A stretch of 64,000 bases of DNA from the NCBI RefSeq assembly GCF_002234675.1, contig NC_019876.2, forward strand, positions 13,079,245 to 13,143,244, written 5' to 3'. The stretch comes from Oryzias latipes (Eukaryota > Chordata > Actinopteri > Beloniformes > Adrianichthyidae). Shown here piece by piece: positions 1-11,200 of the stretch. The notes beneath the pieces are model-generated. The model searched no databases. It was given only the letters and a program-made list of their open reading frames with translations, and was not told the origin of the DNA. The translations under genes and the position numbers were made by a program. Each line of letters begins with the position of its first letter. Within the stretch, counting starts at the first letter, position 1.

Positions 1-1974
1 GGGAAAGAGACAAATACATGGCCGCCTAAAACAAGTCATCTCCCTTCAGCAGCGCAAAGACCACAAACAAAGTCTTAACCCTGCAAATGCTCATTCACGA
101 TGGAGGCAAAGGAAACGACTCAAGAGGAAAGCTTTTGTGTGTTACGCTGGCGGACAGATTCAATGACTTACTTTAGGAGACAGAATATCAAATCCTCTTT
201 TGATCCGACATTTTTTTTTTAAATCAGGATGTACCCAAAGGAATGAAATCCTCTCTTTACAGATCCCAGAATGAGGGGGAAAAAATTAGTTGATGCCGAC
301 TGACACAATAAATGTTAATATCCTTTCAGGTTTTCATATACTTGTGCACAGTTTCCTCTAAATTACAGCCACAGCATTCAACCAATGACTACAGGTTGAA
401 CATTACAACCCTTTGTCTGCCTTTATAGTGTGCTTGCTGCTGTTTGTCCATGACTGATTTATTTGGGATTTGACATCAGTGTAACAGAAAATAACCCATC
501 CGGCTGTGTTCTGTGGTCCACTTGCTCGGTGGTACATCCACACAATTCTATTTCAAGGAAAACTAGGTTTGAATTCTGATGGTCCAGAGGGATTCATTCG
601 TCACACCGACTACAAGGTTCTTAACATGCAAAACAAGCTTGAATCATCACACTTCCACTACCGTGTTTCAAAGTTGTATCACTGAAGGGTTCTCTTTTCA
701 ACATTGACTGTACATGAGAACTGGACCGAGTGAGTGTAGGGGTCACCCATAGATGATGACTTGTTTCCAGCTCCAAGCAAAAGGACGTCACTATAGTGGC
801 CTTTGTTTTTGTGATGTAGACACCACCAGACATTGACCACTGAGCGGGGATCGGTCCGATTTGTCAATCAAACGTTTTAAATGATCAATGTGAGACCACA
901 TACTGTTATTAAGGCATCTGACTTGCCAGTTAATAACTTGAAAAGCTTGCACTTGAGATGAAATATCATGAAACAAAAATTAGGATTATCAAGAAGATGT
1001 CAAAAAAGGATCAGAGCAAGAATGGTTCTTCTGACAATGACAGTCATAGCTGTTTATTTCTCAGTATAAGTCTATTGTATTTTGGCTTCATGTTGAAACC
1101 AGCAGTACGTCCTGTTTTGAATCCAAGGGGGGGGGGGAGTGGTCACTCAGTCCAGTTCTCATATACAGTCAACGGTTTTCACTCAGTTGTCGCTTTTTAT
1201 TCAAACTTGCAAACTGAACTTTTATTTTGCTGTTTTTGTCATTATGTAACCACAGCAACCAGCATAGCAACAGTTTGCAAACTTCACACGTCGATGGGTT
1301 TGAATGAGTTTCTCATTCTGTGCCATTTAACACTACTAAGCACAAGTAAGCTATGAATAGAACAAGGACACTCATGGCATCTTTATCAGTGCTTCAGTGT
1401 CAACGGACATAACTCCTGTTGAGCTGTTTAGCTCCGCCTCTTTAGTGATAACTGATATTGAAGCTCCGTTTCCTTCTCCTGGGGTCATTTACCTCCATCG
1501 GTAACCTCTCCGTTTGTTTTCAAACGCCAACAGAAAAGATTCAACAAAAGGTATGAACTCTGTAATTGATCTATTATAAAAGAGGATTTTATTCATTATA
1601 AACAAAGAATGAATGTGCTGCAACATGTTTTTGTAGTAAAAAACTGAAGGCGTCTATCATCACAGTGGTTCCTGTTTACCACGCCAACCACAGGATACAT
1701 TTACTTGAGAAAGCAAAACAAACCTTTATATACATGTTTAAAAATAAATGTCTCTTTTGAAAGCTACATTAAATGTGTGTAAACGAACAGATTTCTCACA
1801 CTGAATAAACCTTACATTTGGATAAAATAAAAAGCTGTAAAATCTCAAAATACTTGAAAAAAAAAACACTCTGCACACAGAAGAACCAATAAGAACAAGT
1901 CCCAGCTACATAGCCCAAATAAAAGGCACGGGTGCCAAATGTTGGGAAATGGTTTGGCACTGGAACGCCACTCC
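1..1974. other. Intergenic region downstream of the kelch gene
   Basis: I see no supported coding exon here. The open frames are short and match no family I recognise. A short dispersed repeat is recognisable at about 690-735 (reverse orientation) and 1142-1175 (forward), with the core CAGTTCTCATATACAGTCAA. A third copy lies at the far end of the window. A reverse-strand AATAAA (TTTATT at 1588-1593) lies about 380 bp beyond the kelch stop codon and is the most plausible polyadenylation signal for that gene. A G9 run lies at about 1129-1137. Confidence 0.6.
690..1185. repeat. Dispersed repeat, two fragments in opposite orientation
   Basis: The segment around 690-735 read on the minus strand and the segment around 1142-1175 read on the plus strand share ACTCRGTCCAGTTCTCAT followed by a CAGTCAA core. 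The same core recurs at 63918-63945. This is a multi-copy fish repeat of unknown class. I can fix neither its full length nor its ends. Confidence 0.5.
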
Positions 1975-4502
1975 TCAGAGGGCGTCCAGCAGCTCCTTTA
2001 CGGCGACGGTCGTCAGGTCGGAGTAAAAGTTTCCCTCGTTGTCTCCGCCCCCAAACACCAGCAGAGTTTTCCTGCAGCCTTTCCCCTCCTCTTGGAAACC
2101 ATGGAGACTGCCCGTTTCCATGGCGATGATGGAGTGTCCCGCTCTGGGAACAGACAGCTGAGGGAGCGCCGCTTCCGTCCAGCTGTTGGTCTCTGAAACA
2201 CAGATGTGGACATGCCTGCTGGTCACTTTTGCTGTTGTGCATTTTGATTACTTTAGGTATTTTAGTTACTTGACAAACATTAGAGTTTAGTTTAGTGTAT
2301 TCAGTTGAATAAACTATGAATCACATAACTCCTTAGCATCTATTGACTCAAAAATGTATCTATTAAACCACGTCAGCTCCAAAATTTTGCATCTACTTGA
2401 AATCAGCTGTAAATAAATCCAGGCATCAATAGGTTCAAAATAAAAGTTAGATATTGAGGTTTGATTTTGCATAAATGTATTTTTTAAAGGCACACTCCAA
2501 TGAAAAGTGTGCTTTTGGTGTTTTAACATTTTTTTCACGATGGAGGACAAATTAAGCTCAAAATTGCATTTATGGGAATTTCTTCATTCACATTGTTAAT
2601 TTTAAGCAGACAAAAATGCTATTTAAAAATGTTTGTAGTGGTGATGTAGGACCTACAACAGCAAACCACAAGCCCCCCTGCTCCCCTCCGTCCTGATGCA
2701 TCCTCTTGTAGACAAATGGATCCATGTACGTGTGAACAGATGGATGATGGGAAGTAGGGGTGGGCTTACTCCGCACCAACAGTCCCGCCCACAACTCGGA
2801 GGTGAATTTCTAATGAAACTTCTGTCGCTCTGCAGAAACTATGTCCTAGAAAAAGACGCAGGTTTTTGATTTCGCCTAAAAACGGCATTATCAAAATGAA
2901 AAGAACTCTGGGAACGCTTTGAAAATAGATCAAAAGAGTGGGACTTTAGCCCTTCAGCACCAGAGTTTTAGCTCCAGTGTTTACATTCTTTCCACTTATT
3001 TCCACTACAATGAACATAATTCCGATCTTAATAGATTCTGAAGCGGAGAAAAGGAGTTTTGCACCGATGTGCAACACTTTACGGTCACACAATCAACGTA
3101 AATCAGCTGATCTTGAGTCAATATTGAAAAGCTGCTTTTTTCCGTGTCAGAATCAGCTGCTTCACATCGATGGAGTAAACGGTCGGTATGGCAAAGCGGC
3201 GTGTTATTTAGCTGTTGCTGGCGACATCTCTGGTGTTAAAGGGTTTGGAACTGGTAACGTGTGTTTCTGCTGTTTCTTCTTGAAACGAGCTGTTTGAAGC
3301 GCACAGCCTCACAAGGGGAGAGAAGGAAAAGTTGCCTCACCAATGTCAAAGATAAAGGCGTCACCGAGGGCGTTGTTTCCGTTGTAGCCGCCGTGGATGA
3401 GGAACTTGGTGTCCGAGAGCACGGCGCTGCCGTGCCAGCTGCAGAACAAAAGCTCTTATTGTGAAGAAAAAAAAAGCAAAACAAACCCTGGCGTTGTACA
3501 TGTTTGTAGACTAATCTAAGGCAAAGTGGAGGTGATGTTTAACCCTTGTGCTATCTTAGATGACCCCAAGGTGGAAAGATTTCATGTAATCCATGGACAC
3601 CAGTGAAGATCACAAATCATTGAAGAAAAAAGGTTCAGAGCACTGTCTAGTGCAGAGGTGGGCACTGAGGGCCGCATTCCTGCATGTTTTCCAGCATACC
3701 CTGCTCTGGCATGTTCTAATTGCCTGGACACACCTGAACCAGGTAATCAGTCATGAGTAGGGCAAGATTATTGGCTGGACACACCTGAACCAGGTAATCA
3801 GCCATGAGTAGGGAAAGGCTATCTTGAAATCATGCAGACACACCGGCCCTCGAGGCCTGGAATTGCCCACCCCTGGTCTAGTGGGTCTAGATGACCCAAC
3901 TCCCAATGGTAAAGTGCCTAGGATAGCACAAGGGTTACAAGTTGAAATTTGATGTTGTCGTTTGTGGAATTTCTGGGGTACCTTCGAGGAGAAGGGGCTT
4001 TCCCGGTCGTTTTTACAGCAGAAAATTCCATCAGACCTAAGAAATGCAGATTTAAAAAAATAAATAAAACCATTTAATGAACTTCTTCAAATGTGAGTTT
4101 ATGAGTTAAGCAGCCGAGTGCGCCGCTCACCGAGGTCCAACATGTACATGTCGTTGTAGCAGACGGGAGTGTCCCACCCACCGAACACGTAGATGTACCT
4201 CTGCTGGATCACACAGGCAGAGTGACTGCAGACAGACCGGAAAGGGTTAACACCGGTTTCACACATTCTGCCCAATATGGATGAATCCATCTCACCCTGA
4301 GCGGGGGGAGGGCTTGTCCCCGGTGACGATTGGCTGGTACCAGATGGAAAGCTGTGGATCAAAGATGTACAGGGAGTCGCTGCAGCCGTCGGGCTCCGGG
4401 TTGGGGCGGGGAAACACGCCCCCCAGCACGAACAGCTCCCCCCGGAACATGCTGCAGCTGTGGTAGGCCAGTGGGGGAACCTTCCCCTGAGCCTGGACGA
4501 GA

Positions 4503-4534
<32 letters not shown>

Positions 4535-7482
4535 ATGGCGTGAGAGAAGAAGCAGGGTTTCTTCCTGTGGGGAACCTGGACGTACCTCCACCATGCTCCA
4601 CCTCCAGGTCTGGGTGTCCAGGATGTGGACGTCATTGAACCACTTCCTGTTCTTGGAGCCTCCGAACACAAAGATCCGCTTTGAGTCCGGGTCGAAGGTG
4701 GCGGTGTGGCCGATCCGGGTCTCTGGGGTTGGACCCTCCGCCAGGGTCTCTGCAGCCATCCAGGACATGTCTTCTGAAGGACAGAAGGAACAAACACACA
4801 GCATGAATTTCCTCCTCCGATCATTTTGATGAGCCTGACTCGCCGGTCTGGTTCAGCGCCGACCTGTGCAGAGTTTCCACATTGGGTCTTTGCAGAACTG
4901 CATCCTGGCTCCCTGCCCTCCAATCAGAATCGCTGTCTGAGCGTCGATGGGACATAAAGTTTGACCCCAACGTGCCGACGGGCTGATCAGCAGAGCTACA
5001 GAAGAGAAAACATAGTGAATAGTTTCTTCTTTATAAGACCCACTCGGATGAAAACTGTCTTTTTAACAGGTTCTTGAAGCATTTTTTGATGATTGACATT
5101 TATAAAGATAATTAAGCTCAAAACTGTATTTACGAGTATTTCTTTATTCAAATTGTTGCAAATGAGGAGCAGACGAAAAGATGCCATTTGAAAAAAAATT
5201 GTAGTGGTGACATAGAAAATACGCAAGCTCATCAAAATAATATTAAAAATGTCCTTTCAGAGTAAGAGTCGGCATAATGGGGCCTGTTTGGATTATTTTC
5301 TGTAGGTAAAAAACTTTCAGCAGAAGGTAGAAAGTGTGTAAACGAACTCTACGGTGGCCCTGAAGTCCAAATCACTCAACATAAAAACACATTAAAGCTC
5401 ACAACAACCGTGAATAAAAACATCACATATTTTAGAAATCAAAACAAAATTCTAGAAACCAAAACGTCAAAAAATAGAAACATTTTGATTTCCAGAAATA
5501 AAAACCTAAATAAAATCTTTTCACAGGAAGTTACTGCTTTCCCTCTTCTTCAAAACTCCTCATCCAATCAGTGATGTCCCATAGCACCTACCTTTACTGA
5601 TTTTTATTTTATTTTAACATTTTATTTTGCTTTATGAAAATTGCTTTTGTTTTTTACGCTTTGATTTCTGGAACTTTGTTGAAATTTCTAAAAATTAGGG
5701 GTTTTGGTTAATCGTTTACCTGTTTTTATTGTTGTTGTGATCTTTCATATGTTTTTATGATGAGTGATTTTTTTGTAGTGATTTGGACTTCAGGGCCACC
5801 GTAGATAGAACTCAGGCCTGAAAATCCAAATACAGGATATAAAGCTATGTGTAAGCATACCAGTCTGCGTGGGAGTCTTGGCCTGCCTGCTCTTGGTCCT
5901 GGCTGTGCCCTGTGGGGGCGTTCTTCCCACACCCCCACCCGCCTCATCTGCTCCATTATCTGTGGAACCAGACGTAAAGAAGAATGACTTCAAGCTGCTT
6001 CAGCCTCTGAGTAGCACTGCTTGTTAAAAAAAAAATGGAATGGCTTGGTTCAAGCACACTTTTGTCCTCAAACAACTGGTTGCCGTTAACGCCACCCTCT
6101 GTCAAATTAAAGACCCACTCTGAGGAAAATTGGGGTTTTGGGAATTTCTTGTGGCTTTTTTCTGATGATGAGGGACATTTAAAGAGAAAATGAAGATTAA
6201 AATTGCATTTCTGAGTATTTCTTTATTCAAATAGTTGTGAATTAGGAACAGAGGAAAAAAATAGTTTAATAAAGAGTACATTTGTGTAAGTTTGGCGAAA
6301 AAATGTCAATCATAATCAAAAGACCATTGAGAACGCTTTTAAAATAGATCCAAAAATAATCGGAATGGGACTTAAAAACTTGCTCACCTGCTCCATTCAC
6401 GTTTGAGGCCCCTGCTCTGCTGCCAAACAGCCTCTTGCTGCTTTTGCCTTGACCTTTGACCTTCGCCACAGGTGTGGTCTTCTCCCGAGCCCCATTCGGA
6501 CACGTATTCTCCTCCTCCTCCTCCTCCCCCGTCTTTGCCACCTTGCTGTCACCGTCGGCGTCCTCCGACGTTCGCTCCCTCTTCCTCTTGTTGAGCTCTC
6601 GGGGTGCGAGGGGAGCCGCCATGTCCTGGTGTGAGAGAAATGCATTATTTCTCCCTAAAACACACACAGTAACTTTTTTGAAACGGTAAATATTTAGGAG
6701 GACGTCGTGGGTTACCTTTGGGGTGTATTCCTTCACAGCCAGGATACGTTCTGGTTCTGCTTTTGACTGGGTGGAGTATATGGATTAAACTTGTCAGATG
6801 TTGCACAACAAATGTGAACTTCTTTCTATTAAGCTTCTGCATTTACCAGATCGCCTCCTTCTAAAGTAATAGTCAGAGTGACGCCGTTTGTCCATGTCTC
6901 TTCTTCCCACTGCTCCCATGACAAACATCTGCAGCAAATGTGTTTAGAGTGGCTTTAAAATACACTGCAGTCATTAATGATTTAAGAAATATATATATAT
7001 TTTTAAAGTGTTACTTGTTATAAGGAGTGAGTTTTCCAATAGTGATGGGGAACCTGTCAGCATCATTGAGCTCTGCGTTGACGCAGATCCTCTCCCCCCA
7101 CGGCCCGCTGCTGAACAGCACCACCTGGTGGACAGAGGCAGGAATAGCAACCGAAGCCCTGCAAGATCCATCGGCACTAAACAGAAAAAGAGGAGGAAAA
7201 TAGGGAAAAAACGCGAATAAAGGTGAAGTGTTGTCCTAAGGTACATTTAATCACAAAATATCACACAATTTACAAGATATTAGACACGTATATTCCGTAT
7301 TTCACTTTGAAGTGAGGGTATATATACATATATATATTTTTTTAACATTAACTTTATACTGAACATAGTTAAAGTGATGTCATTGTCGTAACACTAGTTT
7401 TTTTAGCGCCTTTCTCGTACCTTAGCAGCTTCTGAGGCGGACCATTAATTCCGAAAACACCAAAGACTCCGAACTCTTCCAT
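1975..7482 (-). CDS. Kelch-repeat (six-blade propeller) protein, complete, 13 coding exons
   Basis: Coding exons in transcript order: 7421-7482, 7015-7176, 6847-6928, 6716-6766, 6388-6625, 5861-5959, 4864-4995, 4586-4773, 4296-4492, 4131-4225, 3982-4036, 3341-3438, 1975-2192. All introns are GT-AG and all phases close, giving 558 residues starting MEEFGVFGVFG. Residues 1-119 form an N-terminal module that includes WEQWEEETWTNG. Residues 120-230 are charged and low-complexity, with a run of glutamates and many K/R. From about 235 there are six kelch repeats, each marked by a double glycine: LIGGQG, VFGGSKN, VLGGVFP, VFGGWDT, IHGGYNG, VFGGGDN. Kelch propellers are protein-interaction platforms; no catalytic or BTB domain is visible, so the partner is unknown. 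It may be the fish gene called krcp (kelch repeat-containing protein), but that name is from memory. It lies head-to-head with cct7. Confidence 0.9.
2486..2949 (+). mobile_element. GACCCACTCC-family TIR element, copy 1
   Basis: Begins TAAAGGCACACTCCAATG and ends AGAGTGGGACTTTA, the inverted termini of the family. It lies in the last intron of the kelch gene. It carries the family's diagnostic internal segments, including GATGCATCCTCTTGTAGAC and TGGGCTTACTCCGCACCAAC. Confidence 0.7.
3540..3937. mobile_element. piggyBac-like MITE copy A, split by an hAT insertion
   Basis: Terminal inverted repeats TTAACCCTTGTGCTATC and GATAGCACAAGGGTTA bound about 170 bp of element sequence that is nearly identical to copy B at 17994-18204. 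Copy B is flanked by TTAA on both sides, the target preferred by piggyBac transposons. No transposase is encoded, so this is a non-autonomous element. Copy A is interrupted at 3653-3875 by a second transposon. Confidence 0.8.
3653..3875. mobile_element. Non-autonomous hAT element (223 bp) nested in the MITE
   Basis: Starts CAGAGGTGGGCA and ends TGCCCACCCCTG, inverted termini of the hAT type (CA..TG). It is flanked by a perfect 8-bp direct duplication, GTCTAGTG, at 3645-3652 and 3876-3883. The uninterrupted MITE copy at 17994-18204 has this octamer once, so it gives the empty site. Internally a roughly 50-bp unit (GGACACACCTGAACCAGGTA) occurs twice in tandem. There is no coding capacity. Confidence 0.9.
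4506..4534 (+). repeat. G29 homopolymer (polypyrimidine tract of a kelch-gene intron)
   Basis: An unbroken run of about 29 G on the plus strand. On the coding (minus) strand it is a C29 tract ending about 13 nt before the acceptor of the exon at 4296-4492, so it forms most of that intron's polypyrimidine tract. Length calls in such runs are unreliable. Confidence 0.9.
5033..5232 (+). mobile_element. GACCCACTCC-family TIR element, truncated copy
   Basis: Has the left end (AAGACCCACTCGGATG) and the first roughly 200 bp of the family consensus, through the segment reading GTGGTGACATAGAAAATACG. The right half and right terminus are missing. It lies within the kelch intron between exons 5861-5959 and 4864-4995. 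Confidence 0.6.
5348..5805. mobile_element. TIR element with TCTACGGTGGCCCTGAAGTC termini, copy A
   Basis: The left end, reading TCTACGGTGGCCCTGAAGTC, is matched by the right end GACTTCAGGGCCACCGTAGA, allowing a small number of mismatches further in. The interior is A/T-rich and full of AAACATTTTGATTTCCAGAA-like imperfect units, with no open frame. A second copy sits in a paip2b intron at 57553-58130. Class unassigned; it behaves like a MITE. Confidence 0.75.
6108..6374 (+). mobile_element. GACCCACTCC-family TIR element, internally deleted copy
   Basis: Both ends are present (TTAAAGACCCACTCTGAGG and CGGAATGGGACTTAA), but the central part is deleted, leaving about 267 bp. It lies in the kelch-gene intron just 3' of exon 6388-6625. 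Confidence 0.7.
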
Positions 7483-8252
7483 CTGGTCGATCTTTTTCGA
7501 ATTCAAAAACTGCTGCCAGTAAGCCCTCTTGCTGTTTCACACCAAATTCTTCGTCAAATAAAATGAAGGACGCTTCAACATTTGCCTGTATTTCTCCGTT
7601 TGCAATCTCTCCCGCCACCGCTCTGTGTAGAATTTCTGAACTCCGCGCGAGTTCTGGGTACGTTATTGCAAAGTGCTTGTTTTGTAACTTAGGGTGTTTT
7701 TGAAGGGGCGCAAATGATGTCCGATTGTGAAAACAAATAACTCCGCCCGTGTCTGACAAAGTAACGCAAATAACCAAACGCATCCTAGACGGTTGTGCTC
7801 AGGCTGAACGACCAATCAGAGGCCTTTGACATTTTCACGGAAGCTAAACAAAAAAAGTTGCGTTCAAAGCAACTTAACAGCGCGCGCTTTGAGAGACAAA
7901 TTTAAAAAGTAAAGTTAGAACAACCAAATATTACGATTTTTATAAAATAAAGTATTCTAATAGAGATAAAACTCTGAAGTTTAAATTCATAGAGTTGAAT
8001 TGGATGTTTAAAAACATTGAGATTTTTTGGGATACCACATTTTATGAACATTGATATTTATTCACATTTTCTTTTCGTTTAGTTATTATATTAATTTGTC
8101 ACACATGTGTAACGAACACTAATATAGTAGAACGTTTTAAATAACCGTAAACAAAATATTTGTATTCTTGAATGCAGACCCAGCAGCATCAGCTCTCGAA
8201 AAGCATTGTGGGATTGGTTGCCGGTGAAAAGCTTCTCGAAAGAACCGCAAAG
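7483..8252. promoter_or_regulatory. Shared divergent promoter of the kelch gene and cct7
   Basis: The two start codons (7482 minus, 8253 plus) are 770 bp apart and point away from each other. Near cct7 are a CCAAT box at 7812-7816, a GC-rich GCGCGCGCTTTG stretch, and at about 8203-8214 the sequence GCATTGTGGGAT. Read on the minus strand, the last resembles the ZNF143/STAF core (TCCCANAATGC), a factor typical of housekeeping and divergent promoters. No TATA box is evident. Factor binding is inferred from motif similarity only. Confidence 0.6.
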
Positions 8253-11200
8253 ATGATGGTGAGTTTGTTAGCATCCATCTATTAATCATCATCCATCCTG
8301 GCTTGCATCCGTTACCATCGATGTTAGACATTTTCGGGACGTATCCGGCAGGTTGTCAGCTACGTTTTAACGCAGTTATTTTGTGGATATCGATTGTAAA
8401 AAAGATTTTATTTGTTGCTACACACTGTTAGCATCCGACAATCAATGGGCGTATGTTAGGCTAGGGAAGATGTCATCCAGCATGCTTCGTGTTCACTATT
8501 TACTAGATTAAAGTCACTTTCAGGGACTACAAAGAAACAAACGAGCAAATACTGTTAGTCTTGTTAAATCGCATTATTTAACAATATATTGTTATTGTTT
8601 TTGACATAATGATATGCTAGCTATCATATTAGCTTTTTGTAATACTGTCTCTTTGCCGCAGTGGTTGTAGTTCATGTCTGTTTGTATTGCCATCTGACGA
8701 GACTGATAATGCATTAAAATATATTTTATGACACTTAAATACCTGTTGCAGCATTACCAATGATATTCAATTTTGTCATCCGTTTTTTAATTATCACACT
8801 ATATAGCTTAAAACTCAAACTGCAGCCTTAAGGATTTATCTTAAGTCACTTTTACTTGAAGAAAAATGTTTTAGGAACAGAAGAACCTCTTGTGAGAATT
8901 TGGTGGCTTTGTAATAAAATAAAGCGTAAATGGCTGTTAGTATTTTGTTTGATTACCCACGTGCCTCTGGGGTGTTTGGTTTTAAAGACTCACTCCGTTG
9001 AAAAGTGTTTTTGGTGTTTGTAACATGTTCTCATGGATTTTTTTCTGACTAGGAAAGAGATATGTTAAGGAAATTTAGCTTAAAATCACATTTATTTCTT
9101 TATTTTTTATTCAAATCATTGTGAATCAGGAGTAGACGAAAATAGTTAGTGGGCGGGGCACAAGCTCGCTGCTCCGCTACATTCTGATGCATCCGCTTGT
9201 AGACAAATAATGGATCCATGAACGTCTTTGTTTTCCTCGTCTGAGCTGACATTTGGCTCAAATCCGTACGACTGGATAGCTCCAATATTGGTCGCCATTT
9301 TTATGTTGGACTGGTAATGTTAGGTTGGGGTGTAAGATGGAAGGAGAGCATGTAAACAGAGAGCTGTCAGTAACAGGGAGGGCTTGCTCTGCGTCAACAG
9401 TCCTGCCCAAAACCTTTAGGTGAATTTATTAAAGAAAAAGAAAAAAGCAGGAAAACTAATGCAGCTCTGCAAAAACGATGTCCTGGAAAACAACCCTGGT
9501 TTTTTACATTTTGGCTTCATTAAAAGACCCCTGAGATTGCTTGTAGAATAGATCAAAAGATAATGGGGCTTTAAATATTTGCCATTTTAACATTGGTGTT
9601 GTGGTTATCCCGTGTCCTGCAGCCCACACCGGTTATCCTGCTGAAGGAGGGGACAGATTCGTCTCAGGGCATTCCCCAGCTCGTCAGTAACATCAATGCC
9701 TGCCAGGTAAGGGGGAACATCTACTAGCGAATTTACTACATAGACTGTGGAGCCTTTCAGACCTGCTGATTGCTGTTTCCTGCCCAGGTTATTGCTGAGG
9801 CTGTCAGAACCACTCTGGGGCCCAGGGGGATGGACAAACTGATGGTGGATGCCAGAGGTAAGGAGGGATGGGATTTGGAGAAGTTTAAACATGACAGAAA
9901 ATGTTGTTTTGTTTGTTTTTTTGTTAACATGTTTGCATTCTCCAGGAAAGGCCACGATTTCCAACGATGGCGCTACCATCCTGAAGCTGCTGGATGTGGT
10001 TCACCCTGCTGCTAAAACCCTGGTGGACATCGCTCGTTCGCAGGATGCTGAGGTGAGTAGAAGTGGTATTCTGAAGCAGCTTTAAAATTGAAATTGACTT
10101 TTAAATGAAGGCGCCTCTCTACATATACAGGTTGGAGACGGCACCACGTCCGTCACCCTCCTGGCCGCCGAGTTCCTGAGGCAGCTGAAGCCGTTCGTGG
10201 AGGAGAGTCTCCACCCTCAGACCATCATCCGCGCTTTCCGCACTGCCACCAACCTCGCTGTCAGCAAGATCAAAGAGATCGCCGTCTCTGTGAAGAAAGA
10301 CGACAAACAGTGAGCTGCCGATGGTTTTTGCGCAGCTGAGACTCAGTCCATCGTGTTTGCTGATGTTTACCTCCATCCTGTCAGAGAGCAGAGGCAGCTG
10401 TTGGAGAAATGTGCAGCGACCGCCCTGAACTCCAAACTGATCGCTGGGCAGAAGGAGTTCTTCTCTAAGATGGTGGTGGATGCGGTCATGTCTCTGGACG
10501 AGCTTCTGTCTCTGAAAATGATTGGCATCAAGAAGGTCCAGGGAGGAGCGCTGGAGGTGGGTGTTCTTTCTCGTCTCTGAGCGTTTGGTTTCTAGCTGGC
10601 TGCTTTTTTGACTCCCTTGTGATCATTTGTTTGCCCGCAGGATTCCCAGTTGGTCTCTGGCGTTGCTTTCAAGAAGACGTTCTCCTACGCTGGCTTTGAG
10701 ATGCAGCCCAAACGCTACGATAACCCGAAGATCGCTTTGCTCAACGTGGAGCTGGAGCTGAAAGCAGAGAAGGACAACGCTGAAGTTCGTGTCAAGTCTG
10801 TGGAGGTATGAGGCTGCTACAGCAAATCCTCTTTAAGCTGTGTTCATACATGTGACATGTGTTCAAGAACTCGCTCAATTTAGCTCATGATGTTCACACT
10901 GGACAACCAGGAAGGGGCTTTTTTCTTCTTTTACTGTTTACTCGCGCATCTCCACCACCTACAGTTGGGAGAGGCTCTGTGTGAAATGTTGAAGTGGTGC
11001 AAATCTCATGAATCTTCTTCCAGGCTTTTTATTTCTCAGCTCTATTGCAATATATGAAAGACTTGGTGTCACATAATTTGGACCAGGCACAAATCACAAT
11101 TATCGATTTTCTCGGCACTTCCTTAAATTAAAAGGGATGCCGTCCATACGTCTCTACCAAATCCTGATCGGTTGAAGTTTGATGGGGTTTATCTTTCAAC

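Noticed and set aside
958-1356. 132-codon open frame on the plus strand
   Set aside because: No family resemblance, and it runs across a G9 homopolymer and a dispersed repeat. No splice signals or conserved motifs support it.
4099-4923. Long minus-strand open frame overlapping the kelch exons
   Set aside because: It is a shadow frame plus intron read-through. The true frame is fixed by kelch motifs and matching splice phases.
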